Shown here one piece after another: positions 1 to 9,500 of a stretch of DNA of 64,000 nt (position 1 is its first letter; every line of letters begins with the position of its first letter). The notes below the pieces were generated by a model. It searched no databases, was not told the origin of the DNA, and saw only the letters and a program-made list of their open reading frames with translations. Position numbers and translations under genes: made by a program. This stretch comes from Candidatus Dormiibacterota bacterium (GTDB lineage Bacteria > Chloroflexota > Dormibacteria > Aeolococcales > Aeolococcaceae), in contig PMOL01000013.1 of the NCBI GenBank assembly GCA_003162415.1, forward strand, positions 313,817 through 377,816. Direction: 5' to 3'.

Positions 1-99
1 AGCGTGGAGCCGCATTTGGTCGAGAGGTTCGGCATCGTCAACGCGCTCGTCGATGAGCGTGTCCCCAAGATCGAACAGGACTGCCTTAACCATCATCAT
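1..99 (-). CDS. HAD-family hydrolase, N-terminal part (runs off window)
   Basis: The reverse strand from the ATG at 99 reads MMMVKAVLFDLGDTLIDER and stays open to the window edge. The DLGDTL segment fits motif I of the haloacid dehalogenase superfamily, where the first Asp is the phosphoaspartyl nucleophile and the second the acid/base. Three ATGs in a row (99, 96, 93) make the exact start uncertain. Only about 33 residues are visible, so substrate (small phosphorylated metabolite versus other) cannot be inferred. It is divergent from the broken ATPase to its right and unrelated to it in function. Confidence 0.7.
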   Translation of the reverse strand, partial: MMMVKAVLFDLGDTLIDERVDDAEPLDQMRLHA

Positions 100-228
100 C
101 TTACGCGCCTAAGGGGCTCACTCTCACTTATACTCGCACGTGGCGGGAGACTTAAGGGCTCCTAGTGCATGCACAAGCTAGCCGCAAATGGCTAAGCCCG
201 ATCCGCAAGCGCACGACCCCTCATTTAG

Positions 229-816
229 GATTCCTTCTCTCGCTTCCGCTCCGCGACCAGCGGCGTCGGAGGCCAACGCATCAAGCACTTCGGGGCCGTC
301 GGCAAACTCCCGCCTGATGCCGTTCGTGGCGCTCTTATCGCTCTGGCGAATCTCGTCCTGCCGATCATCGTCGTCGACGAATTCGACAAGTTGCAAGACA
401 CGCCGCGGCGGATGTTTGCAGATCTAGTCAAGATGCTCTCCGACCACGCAGTCCGGGCGACCCTCGTGCTGGTCGGTGTCGCCGATAGCGTCGAGCAGTT
501 GATCGCAGAGCACCACTCAGTCGAGAGGTCCTTAGTCCAAGTTCGCCTACCTCGCACGCCACCGGACGAGACCGACAACATCCTTCAGACAGGATTCGGG
601 AAGCTCGGCATGACCATCACAACGCCGGCCGCGCACCGGATTTCGAAGCTTGCCCAGGGATTGCCTCACTACGCTCACTTGCTCGGTCTCCACGCAGCGA
701 GGGTAGCTATCGACGGTCACAGCGTGGTCGTGTCTGCACCGATCGTCGATGCAGCGATCGACCGGGCGATAGCGGGTTCCCAGCAGTCGATACGAAGCGA
801 CTACGAGCGCGCAGTT
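229..816 (+). pseudogene. AAA ATPase fragment lacking Walker A and C-terminus
   Basis: The frame is open from just after a TAG at 226-228 and contains a clear Walker B and sensor region: PIIVVDEFDKLQDTP at about 361-405, then TLVLVGVADSVEQLI and SIRSDYERAV near the end. These are typical of TniB/Cdc6-like AAA_22 ATPases. The Walker A and the start region are missing, because the upstream part of the frame is interrupted by stops at 193 and 226. The similarity ends near 816. The frame then continues to 912 only by overlapping the reverse-strand gene that ends at 820. I read this as a remnant truncated at both ends, not a working gene. Confidence 0.65.
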
Positions 817-819
817 TTG

Positions 820-1143
820 TTACCGCCGCAACCGCTGCATTTCATCGGGGGTCAATTCGAACGTCGCGTCGGAACCGTCAGGTTGCCTCACCTTAACGAC
901 CACGTGCTCTGACGGCGTGGACTCGAGGCGGACCCACGTTCCCCGCAGATAGTCACCGCCGTGAGCGTCGACCGCCGTCGCTAGGCGGGCGCGCATGACT
1001 AGATACATGTAATTGGGTGCCACGTCGCTCGCACCTCGAAAGACGGTCGTCGGCGACCGCACGACAGTAAAGAACTCCGCTAGCTCGCTGTCGTCGAGGG
1101 CATTATACCAGCGCCCCTCAGGGGCGGTCTCGTTGGCCACCAC
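820..1143 (-). CDS. Hypothetical 107-residue protein
   Basis: This is an open frame on the reverse strand with natural amino-acid composition, beginning MVANETAPEGRWYNALDDSE and ending with TPDEMQRLRR. It has alternating strands and short helices, no signal peptide and no membrane segment, so a small cytoplasmic protein is likely. I recognise no domain. Its 3' end abuts the end of the AAA ATPase remnant, so an insertion or deletion junction lies at about 816-820. The reverse-strand frame looks more protein-like than the overlapping forward frame. Alternative: a fragment of a longer gene. Confidence 0.5.
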   Translation of the reverse strand: MVANETAPEGRWYNALDDSELAEFFTVVRSPTTVFRGASDVAPNYMYLVMRARLATAVDAHGGDYLRGTWVRLESTPSEHVVVKVRQPDGSDATFELTPDEMQRLRR

Positions 1144-1520
1144 GACTTACCTCCCGCATCGCATCGAACCCGAAGAATGGCGAAACCACGTTCCGATGCT
1201 AGCCCTTTTTGAGGAGCGACGATGCCTCGCTCTTCCAGACGGAACGCTGACGCCAGCGATCAGTAGGCACAACGTCTCCGGGCGGGCCGCCCAGTCACAC
1301 CAGGTTGTCGCCAACGGTGCAGCGGCGTGCGCCTCACCGTTTGCCACCTCCAACCTCGATTGGAGGGCCGTGAACGGGGCGCATCAATGCCCTCCGGCCG
1401 TGACCTGTCCGGGCGCTCTTGCCACCGGCTGTTCTTCCGCCGTAGGCGGTAGTTCGCCCATCGTAGGCGGAGCCTGCGTTGGTTCGGTGCCACTCACACC
1501 GAATACCCACGGGAGGATGT
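1144..1520. other. Gene-poor stretch
   Basis: No convincing coding frame. It has a small inverted repeat, CCTCCAA (1347-1353) and TTGGAGG (1360-1366). A GGGAGGA ribosome-binding-like site sits at 1511-1517 just before the GTG of the broken ABC gene, so the 5' leader of that gene is still present. Confidence 0.4.
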
Positions 1521-1946
1521 GTGAGCCAACACACAGACCCGCCCAAAGCTAACGAGCCTGCTCAAGGGTGTGAGCAAGATCTATCGCAGCGGCCTCGGCG
1601 AACCGGTGACAGCCGTGGATGCAGTGACCCTGGACATTCCCCCCGGCCAGGGCCTCGCGATCACAGGACGATCCGGCTCGGGAAAGTCAACTCTGCTGCA
1701 CCTCGTTGGGGCTATGGATGTTCCCGACGAGGGTCAGATCACGCTCGATGACGTCGACATCGCGGACAACGCGACTCACAGCGCGCAGCACTCCGCCGAC
1801 GCATTGGCTTCGTGTTCCAACGCTTCCACTTGCTTCCCGCCCTGACCGCCCTGGACAACGTCCTCGCACCGGTGATTCCCTACCGCACATCCGCCGCCGA
1901 ATGCGCGGAGGGAACCGCCGCACTGCGATTCTTGACCACCTCATGA
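1521..1946 (+). pseudogene. ABC transporter ATP-binding subunit, frameshifted and truncated (LolD/MacB type)
   Basis: A GTG at 1521 follows a good ribosome-binding site, but the ABC homology is spread over three frames. The N-terminus is MSQHTDPPKANEP. Then GVSKIYRSGLGEPVTAVDAV and the Walker A ITGRSGSGKSTLLHLVG lie in the frame running from about 1561. The Q-loop region [20 protein letters not shown] lies in a third frame from about 1800. At least two frameshifts are needed, near 1558 and near 1775-1795. The signature motif, Walker B and H-loop are absent: the gene stops at 1944-1946, directly against the stop of the displaced Rhs tip. The parent protein would have energised a lipoprotein- or macrolide-exporter-type complex. 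This copy is dead. Confidence 0.8.
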
Positions 1947-3068
1947 TCATTGTGTGGCGAAGCTATGGAAGGCATCCAGGATGGTTCCGGCTACGCCGAG
2001 GCTCCAGCCGAAGGCCGAGCATCCTCGTGCCACGGCGAAGGCAGTTGATGTCTCGGAAACACCCGCGATGCCAAGAGCGACCTCAGGCGCGGCAAACAAC
2101 GCACCAGTTACGCCCAATCCTGCGCCAACACACGAAACACCGCCACTCGACAAACAAGCTGGCCCATCCAATGCCCCAGCCGCAACTCCGGAGCTAATCG
2201 CTATCACTCCAAGCGCTACCGACCCTTCCACGATTGCGCCGATGCCCGTTGCCGCGGCGGCAACTCCGAGTACGTAGCCGGCTGCCTGAACTGGATTCTG
2301 CGCGACCCACTCTGCGGCATTGCCGGCGTAACAGATGGGGTTCCAACCACATCCATCGAGCCCACCGGGATCGATCACATTCAGCGGATTGCTGTTGACG
2401 TATTCAAAGACCGAGCGCGTTACGATCACCGCGGGATCGCGACTGAGGAATTGGGCCGTGGTCGAGTCGTAGTAGCGAGCCTGCATGTAATAAAGACCGC
2501 TCTGCGTGTCCTTGTACTGGCCAGCAAAAAGGAACGGATTCGCCACCGACCCTGTCGAGCTGGTGAGGTTGCCATAGGCGTCATAGCTGTAGGTCGCCTT
2601 CACCGTCCCGGATGTGTCCGTCAGCACCCGCGTTGAGCCGAGCTGGTCGGTGTGGTAGAGGAGGACGCTGGACCCAGCAATCTGCTCGAGCGGCGTGCCG
2701 TCGGGACCATAGATATAGTCCGGTCACGGCGCCACCACTGACCCGCTCCTGAAGCAGTGTTGGCAGGCTGCCGGAGAGGTTCCAGGCAAAGTCGGTCGTC
2801 GTGCTTCCCACTGTCTTGCTCATGCGCAAGCCATCAGTGTTATAGGTGTAGGTTCCCACCGTGGTCGGGCTCGTGCATGACGATCCCGTTCCAGAGGTGA
2901 TGGCGGTCAGGCGATCGGCCTGATCGTACGCATCGCAGGTGGCTGCACCGGTGCTGGGCACCACGCTGGTTCGGTTGCCCCGGGTGTCGAACCCGTAGGC
3001 GGTAGCGCCGGTAGGCGGCGAGCCGCAGGTATTCGACGACGCGGTCGGCAGCGTCCAGCAGAGTTCAT
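1947..3068 (-). pseudogene. Displaced (orphan) Rhs C-terminal end with alternative tip
   Basis: Reading the reverse strand from 3068, the sequence matches the last Rhs core repeats of the large gene to the right (TASSNTCGSPPTGATAYGFD, LRMSKTVGSTTTDFAWNL, RYYDSTTAQFLSRDP). After the core-ending VIDPGG it switches to a different hydrophobic tail rich in Gly, Ala and Val that ends FHSFATQ. There is no start codon context: the homology begins abruptly at 3068 in the middle of a repeat. One extra base near 2719 puts the two halves in different frames. This is the classic orphan rhs tip arrangement, a toxin end left behind when a new tip was recombined onto the main gene. No immunity gene follows it, because the ABC remnant lies immediately downstream. 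The tail looks like a pre-toxin membrane segment without a catalytic domain. Confidence 0.8.
2479..3068 (-). repeat. Direct repeat of Rhs core end, copy 1
   Basis: This 590-base segment is highly similar and in the same orientation to 4106-4694 inside the main rhs gene. Both begin with GCCTGCATGTA and end with GAGTTCAT on the plus strand. Copy 1 is one base longer, which agrees with the single-base insertion near 2719. Confidence 0.85.
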
Positions 3069-3175
3069 GGCGGACAACGGCTCCGATACACGCGCTGCAA
3101 GCGGCGATGTCCGCTCTATACTTAAGACTCGGAAGGGATCAGGCGAAGGACTTGGCGTGACCCCATAAGTCGATG

Positions 3176-3526
3176 TCAGCTGTCAGGTCCGACGACGTTA
3201 GCATCCGGCGCAGGCTCCCTGGAGGTTCCCAACTCGCTGAGGCGCTCCTGAAAATCACTGTTCATCGTCTTTATGACCTCCTCGAGAACTACGGGTTTGC
3301 CGTAGCTCCAAGCTGGGAAGACGAGACAGTCGATTACGTTATCCCCCTTCCACAGGAGGACCGACACCTCGGACTCGTATGGACCTGTCGACTCGACGCG
3401 CGCAACGGCCTGAATCTCGGGGCGAATGTCAAGCGCGCCGAGCTGCGGTGAGAAAGTAGCAACGACTTTTACCAGTGCATCTTGCAAAGCACTTTCATGC
3501 CGGCTACGCGGACTCATGTCGTTCAT
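3176..3526 (-). CDS. Putative immunity protein for the Rhs toxin encoded just upstream
   Basis: This 116-residue protein starts with an ATG at 3526, 8 bases after the rhs stop, behind a good site (AGGGGAAG) that overlaps the rhs 3' end. The start MNDMSPRSRHESALQDALVK and the strand-rich middle (SEVSVLLWKGDNVIDCLVFP) describe a small soluble cytoplasmic alpha/beta protein without signal peptide. Position, size and orientation are those of Rhs/CDI immunity genes, which bind and neutralise the cognate C-terminal toxin. I do not recognise the family. The assignment is by context, not homology. Beyond it lies the orphan tip, so the locus shows main tip, immunity gene, displaced tip in the usual order. 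Confidence 0.6.
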   Translation of the reverse strand: MNDMSPRSRHESALQDALVKVVATFSPQLGALDIRPEIQAVARVESTGPYESEVSVLLWKGDNVIDCLVFPAWSYGKPVVLEEVIKTMNSDFQERLSELGTSREPAPDANVVGPDS

Positions 3527-3534
3527 CGCTTCCC

Positions 3535-6500
3535 CTATGGCTCATTCAGGTACTTGTAGTGCGAATGAATGATCTGACCGCCCGCGTCGATAACCTGATG
3601 CACCACGGCCATGGTCTGACCATTGGACTGAGTCTTGATGATGTTCGAGACGGATCCATCGGCACCAACCCTCGAGCGTATCTGCTGAGTGAAGTCGGAG
3701 CAGCTACCGGCGACGGGCGCTGAGTCGACTTCGGCAGTGTCTGCGGCTTCAGCGGCCGGCACCGCGGCTTCGACGCTAGGCGCCTCCTCCTCCAAGGCGA
3801 CCGCTCCTCCGCCACCTATGACGGATGCAATAACCGCTATGCAGGCACCGTCCGTCGCCACGACGCAGGCGACACCCGCGGCAACGATCGCAGTGGTGAC
3901 GACGGCAACCGCGACCGTCCCCGCGTTGTTCGACACCCACCCCGCCGCATCTCCCAGGCAGGTGTCGCTGCCCCAGAGTCCACAATCGCCTGAGGGATCT
4001 ATGTAGTTAATTGGGTTAGCTGCGACGTATCCGTATGCTGACCTAGTGGCGACCATCATCGGGTCTCGTGTAAGGAATTGCGAGGTTGCTGGATCATAAT
4101 ACCGGGCCTGCATGTAGTAGAGGCCGCTCTCAGCGTCCTTGTACTGGCCCGCGAAGAGGAATGGATTCGCAACTGACCCCGTCGAGCTGGTGGCGTTGCC
4201 GTAAGCGTCATAGCTGTACGTCGCCTTGACCGTCCCGGACGTGTCGGTGAGCACCCGCGTCGAGCCGAGTTGATCCGCATGGTAGAGGAGCACGCTCGAC
4301 CCGGAGATCTGCTCGAGCGGCGTCCCATTGGGGCCATAGATGTAATCGGTCACTGCCCCACCGCTGACGCGCTCCTGAAGGATGGCCGGCAGGCTGCCAG
4401 CGAGGTTCCACGCAAAGTCGGTCGTCGTGCTTCCCACTGTCTTGCTCATGCGCAGGCCATTGCCGTTGTAGGTGTAAGTTCCCACCGTGGTCGGGCTCGT
4501 GCATGACGATCCCGTTCCAGAGGTGATCGCCGTGAGGCGATCGGCCTGGTCGTAGGCATCACATGTCGCGGAGCCGGTGCTGGGCACCGCGCTGGTCCGG
4601 TTGCCCCGGGTGTCGAACCCGTAGGCGGTGGCACCAGTTGGCGGCGATCCGCAGGTATTCGACGATGCCGTCGGCAGCGTCCAGCAGAGTTCATTGGCGC
4701 TGTTGTAGGTCAGCGTCGAGGTGCCCGCCTGGGTCATCTCGTCGGCAGCGTCATAGGCGTATGACGTCGCTCCGGTCGGGGGCGCCGCACAGGTGCCACC
4801 CCCGTTCGGGCCGCCGTAGCACACCTGCTCGCGGGTGTCGTAGCCTGCATTGAGTGCGGCCTGGCCAGTCAGCGCCGACCCACCGGGCAGCTCCTGGGTC
4901 ACCTGGTTGGCGGCGTCGCGGGTCTCGCCAAAGGTGGCGTACGTGGTCCCACCCGCGGCGTCGGAGATGGACGTGAGGTTGTCGGCGATGTCGTAGCCGT
5001 TGGTGTCGACCAGGTTGGCACTCCCCGAGTGGGTGCTCGTCTGCAGCATCGAGTCAGCTGTGTACCCGAAGGTCGTGGTATTGCCTACCCAATCCCCGAT
5101 GGTCTGCAGTCGTCCGGCCGCATCGTAGGTGAGCGTTTCCGCGGTGCTCACGCCGGGGTAGGTCAAACTGGTCAGCCGGCCGGCGAGGTCGTACCCGTAG
5201 CTCGTGGTATTGCTGACCCCGTCCTGCGAGCTAGTCAGCTCGTTGAGCGTGTCGTACTGCAGCGACGAGCTTCCGGTGCCGTCGGTCCAGCTGGTGCGCA
5301 GTCCGTCTGCCGTGTACAGGATATTGGTCACGTTCGGGGTCGTCCCGTCTGAATAGCTGATCGAGGAAAGCTCGTTGTCGGCGTCGTACCCGTACGTGGC
5401 CGTCTGCGTTGGCGACTGGGGATCGATGACTTTGGTCTGATTGCCGTTCGGATCGTATTGGTAGCTCGTGGTCCTAACCGTGCCGTCGTTGAAGGCCATG
5501 CTGGTCATCCGAGCCTGGCTGTCGTAGCCATAGCTGATGGTGTTGTTCAGCCCGTCCTTCTGGTCTTCGATCGTTCCGTCGAGATTGTAGTCCGTGTGCT
5601 GATCCGATAGATCCGGCGGGTTGATGTCCGTCTGCTCGTTCTGCGCGTTGTCGGTGTACGTCGTCTCATGGTTGTTGGCATCGATGACGTGCTGCAGGTT
5701 TTCATCAGCGTCGAACAGGTACTGGGTCTGATGATGATTGGGATCGGTCACGGAGGTGATGCTCCCGAAGGCGTCAGTCTGGTATGTCCAGGTTTGGGTT
5801 GTTGCCGTCACCTTGGTCATCAGGCGCCCGACACCATCGTCGTTGTACGTGGTCGTGTCCCCGGCTCCGTCCTTCACCGTTTTGACATCGCCATATGTGT
5901 CGTAGGTGTATGTGGTGGTCTTCCCGGAGGGATCGGTGACGACATACAGATCACCCGAGGGACCTGCCGGTGCGCCACATCCACTGCTCCCGTAATAGCA
6001 ATACGTCGTGGTTGCGACCGTGCTGGTTTGTACGTCCGGCCGGCTCACGGACGCCAGGTTCTCGTGAGCGTCATAAGTGTATGTCGTGGTGATACCGGTC
6101 GGATCGGTATCGGTCAGGACATTGTTGTGGGCATCGTAGGTCTTCGTTTCCACTCGAGCGTTCTGCCCACTCTTGGCCGGCGGCTGCACGTCGCGAATGA
6201 GATTGCCGCTGGCGTCGTAGGTCATCGTGATCACGTTGCTATTAGCGTCAGTCTCTTGCACCGGCTCCTGAGTGGCCGGATTATATGAGTACGTCCAGGT
6301 CGATGCTGTCGAGCTCCCGTAGCCCTTGGTCTCCGACATGAGCAAGCCGAACACGTAGACATCCTTGACCTGGTTACCCTTGGGATCGGTGATCACGACA
6401 TCAGTCTCACCCGAAGTAGAACCAGTCGTATACGCGAACGTCGTCTTATGCGCGACGTCCCCGTTCTCCTGGTAGTCAATCTGTCCGGCGGAGTTGTAGT

Positions 6501-9500
6501 GGTTGGTGACCACATTGCCATCCGGATCGCTCATGGTGAGCAACAGGTGGTCGTTGGCAGTCGTGTACGTGAAGTGGGTATGCCCATTCTTGACGTCATA
6601 GACGTCGGTGAGATTGCCCTGGCCGTCGTTATACTGGAATTGGACAGTGCGTCCGACCGAATCCGCCACTTGCGTGATGTGGCTTCCAGTCCACGTGATG
6701 GTCAGTGACCGCCCTGCCTGATCCGTGATCGAGGACAACTGGCCATTGCTATAGCCATAGGTCATCGCGTAGCCATTGAGGTCGGTCTCTGTGGTCATCT
6801 GACCAGCGCTATTGAAGGTGATGGTGTCCTGGTTGTAGCGAACCAGCGTCCACGACCCGTTACCGCTATGCGTTAAGGTGCCGATGTCCTCGGGTGGCGC
6901 TACATAGCCGACGCCATCCCATTGGAAGGGTAGCTCGCTACCGTTCTCCATCACGACCGTCGCATCCTGGGTCGCTACGTCGTAGGACAGCGTCATGCCG
7001 GCGTCGAAACTCCACCCGTACCCGAGTGGGCTGTTCTGGACTGCATTCGGTGAGTTGTACGTATGGCTGAAGCCGAGATCGTAGCCCCGTGCAGGAATGT
7101 CGAAATCGGTGAACGTATGCCAGAAGTTCCCAGTCGATGTCGTGACCGGGGCTCCCACATTTGAGTGTTGCTCAGCCCGCTTCAGGTAGCAGCTCCCACA
7201 GAGCCCCATGCCTCCGAAGAGCTGGGCAAGGGCTTGAGGACTGGAAGGAAGATTAAAGCCGGGAGTGCCGTTGATATAGGTGGTCACTTCCTCTGGGCCA
7301 TGCGACGCAGCGATGATGTCTGGCTTGCCGTCGCCGTTGATGTCAGCTACATCCGCTTGGTACGTCAGCGTACCAGTGGGCGGCGCGAGGTTGAATGGGC
7401 CGGCAAAGCTTGTCCCGTCACCGTACCCCAGCGCAATGCTCACGCCGTCAGCCCCGGCGAACGCCAGATCGGGAATTCCGTCGCCATTGATGTCAGCGAC
7501 GGTAATGGAAGACGGGCTGAGGTTTCGGGTCCACGGGATCTCAATAGCCGTATGGCTGAAGGCCCCATCGCCGGTCCCTAGGAAGATGTACACTGCCTTG
7601 TCGTCGCCGTTGGTCACGGTCATGATCAGATCAGGGATGCCGTTCCCTCGCAGGGAGCCGAGCGCGATAGCCTGTGCATTTCCAGGACCGCAAAAGGGCA
7701 GACAGCCATCCGTGTAATCGGCCAGTAGGTTCAGCCCTCCACCGCCGTCTGAAGCGAGAACGACGACGTTGTCACCTATTGTGTTAACGCTCGGCGCAAT
7801 CGAAACCAGCACCTCAGTCGGGCCGCCTGGTACCAATTCGGTGAGAATCGACCCAACACCAGACCCATAGTTGCCGATCTGTGGACCTAGCACGATTGTG
7901 CCGAATGTCTTGTCGCCATTGTTCTTGATAGTTGCAGCCACAACTCCCCCGCCGCTCTCCGAGATCCCGAGCACGATGTCCAGATGCGCCGTTCCATACA
8001 TGGAAGCAAGCGCCACGGCTTGGGCGTTGTACCCGCCCGTCGGCACTCGCTGGGCCGCTGAGAAGGTGCCGTCGCGGGTCGGACTCCCGTAGAGGACGTT
8101 GACGCTGTCATCACTACCATTGGCGGTAACGATGTCTGGAATGCCGTCGCCATTCATGTCACCGACCGCCAAGGCGAACACGGTGGCGGATACCGGATAA
8201 CTCACCTCGGGGGCATATGTACCGTCAGCGTTTTGCAGAAAGACGTCGACTTGAGAATCCACTCCAAGAATGAGGTCGACGCGACCCAGCCCTCGCAGAT
8301 CCGCGTGCGTCAAGACCTGGGGCTGGTTGGTGTACGTCGGCGCATTGGCTGGGTAGGTGTTGCCGGCGCCGAAGGTCGGAGCCGCCGGCGAGGTCGACGC
8401 AATCGTAACTGCATTGGAGGTGGCCGTCGGCCCCGCCCCGATAGCGTTGCTTGCGGCGACCGTGAAGGTGTATTGCGACCCAACCGTGAGCCCTGTGACC
8501 GGGGAGGACGTGACGTTGCCGGCAACGATGGTGGGTGTTCCACCGTGGCCACCGGTAAAGGGTGTGACCGAATACGAGGAGACCGGACTCCCAGTACTGC
8601 CGAGAGGCGGCGTCCACGACACTCGTGCCAATCCGAGTCCGCCGATGGCGATCACGTTTTGGGGCGCGCTGGGCACCGTGCCTCCGTACCATCCTTCCAC
8701 ATCGATGATCACATCCGCCGCCTGCGACGACCAGATGTCGATCTTCCCGTCCCGGCCAATGCCAACCACGGCGTCGAAGTTCGCCGTCGTTGTCCCGCTC
8801 GCAAACTGAACATCGGAAGTTCTCGGCGCAGTGGCGCCATCTGGCCACACCTCGGCGAAGCCCGCCCCACCCGGTGCTATCAACGTGACGTTGATCGCTA
8901 CCGCGGTAAGCGTACTGACACTGGGGAGGCCGGCAACGCCGGCAAGCAAGAACGTGTCGACCGGGTTGCCGGGCGGGCCGGAGCCACCCGGCAGTTTGAA
9001 TCCGCCGCAGTCGGTGCCGGTGACCCGGGTGTCGCATGCACGGTTGATTGCCATGGCATCCAGATCGGTGCCTGACGGGCTTCCGGTCCCACTGGTCGTC
9101 CAGGCATCGGCATCCACCAATATATTGGCCGTGCCTGCTCCCGAGTTGTAGATAGTGATCTCTCCACCCGTTCCGACAGGAACGATAACCCGGTTGGCAA
9201 CGTTAGCTGTGAGGTAGTTGACATCGGAGACATTGGGACGAGTATTTCCGGTGGGATACACGGTGAGTTGACCGCCACCTGCGCCCACCGGCAATGCGCT
9301 CACGTTGATGACCACGGCTTGGACGCCCGAAGCTGGCACGCCGCCCTGACCAGTGACCTGGATCGTCTTCGTCGCCCCGACGCCGAGTGCGCCAAACCCG
9401 TTGCATTGCGACGAGTTGCCGGACCGGGTATCGCAGATGCGAGCCGCGGTGCCGAGCAGATTCATACGACCCGACGATCCCGACGAAATGGCGGGGATGT

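Noticed and set aside
8233-9075. Long plus-strand frame opposite the rhs gene
   Set aside because: It is an antisense shadow; Arg/Gly-rich composition and the well-defined rhs domains on the minus strand explain it.
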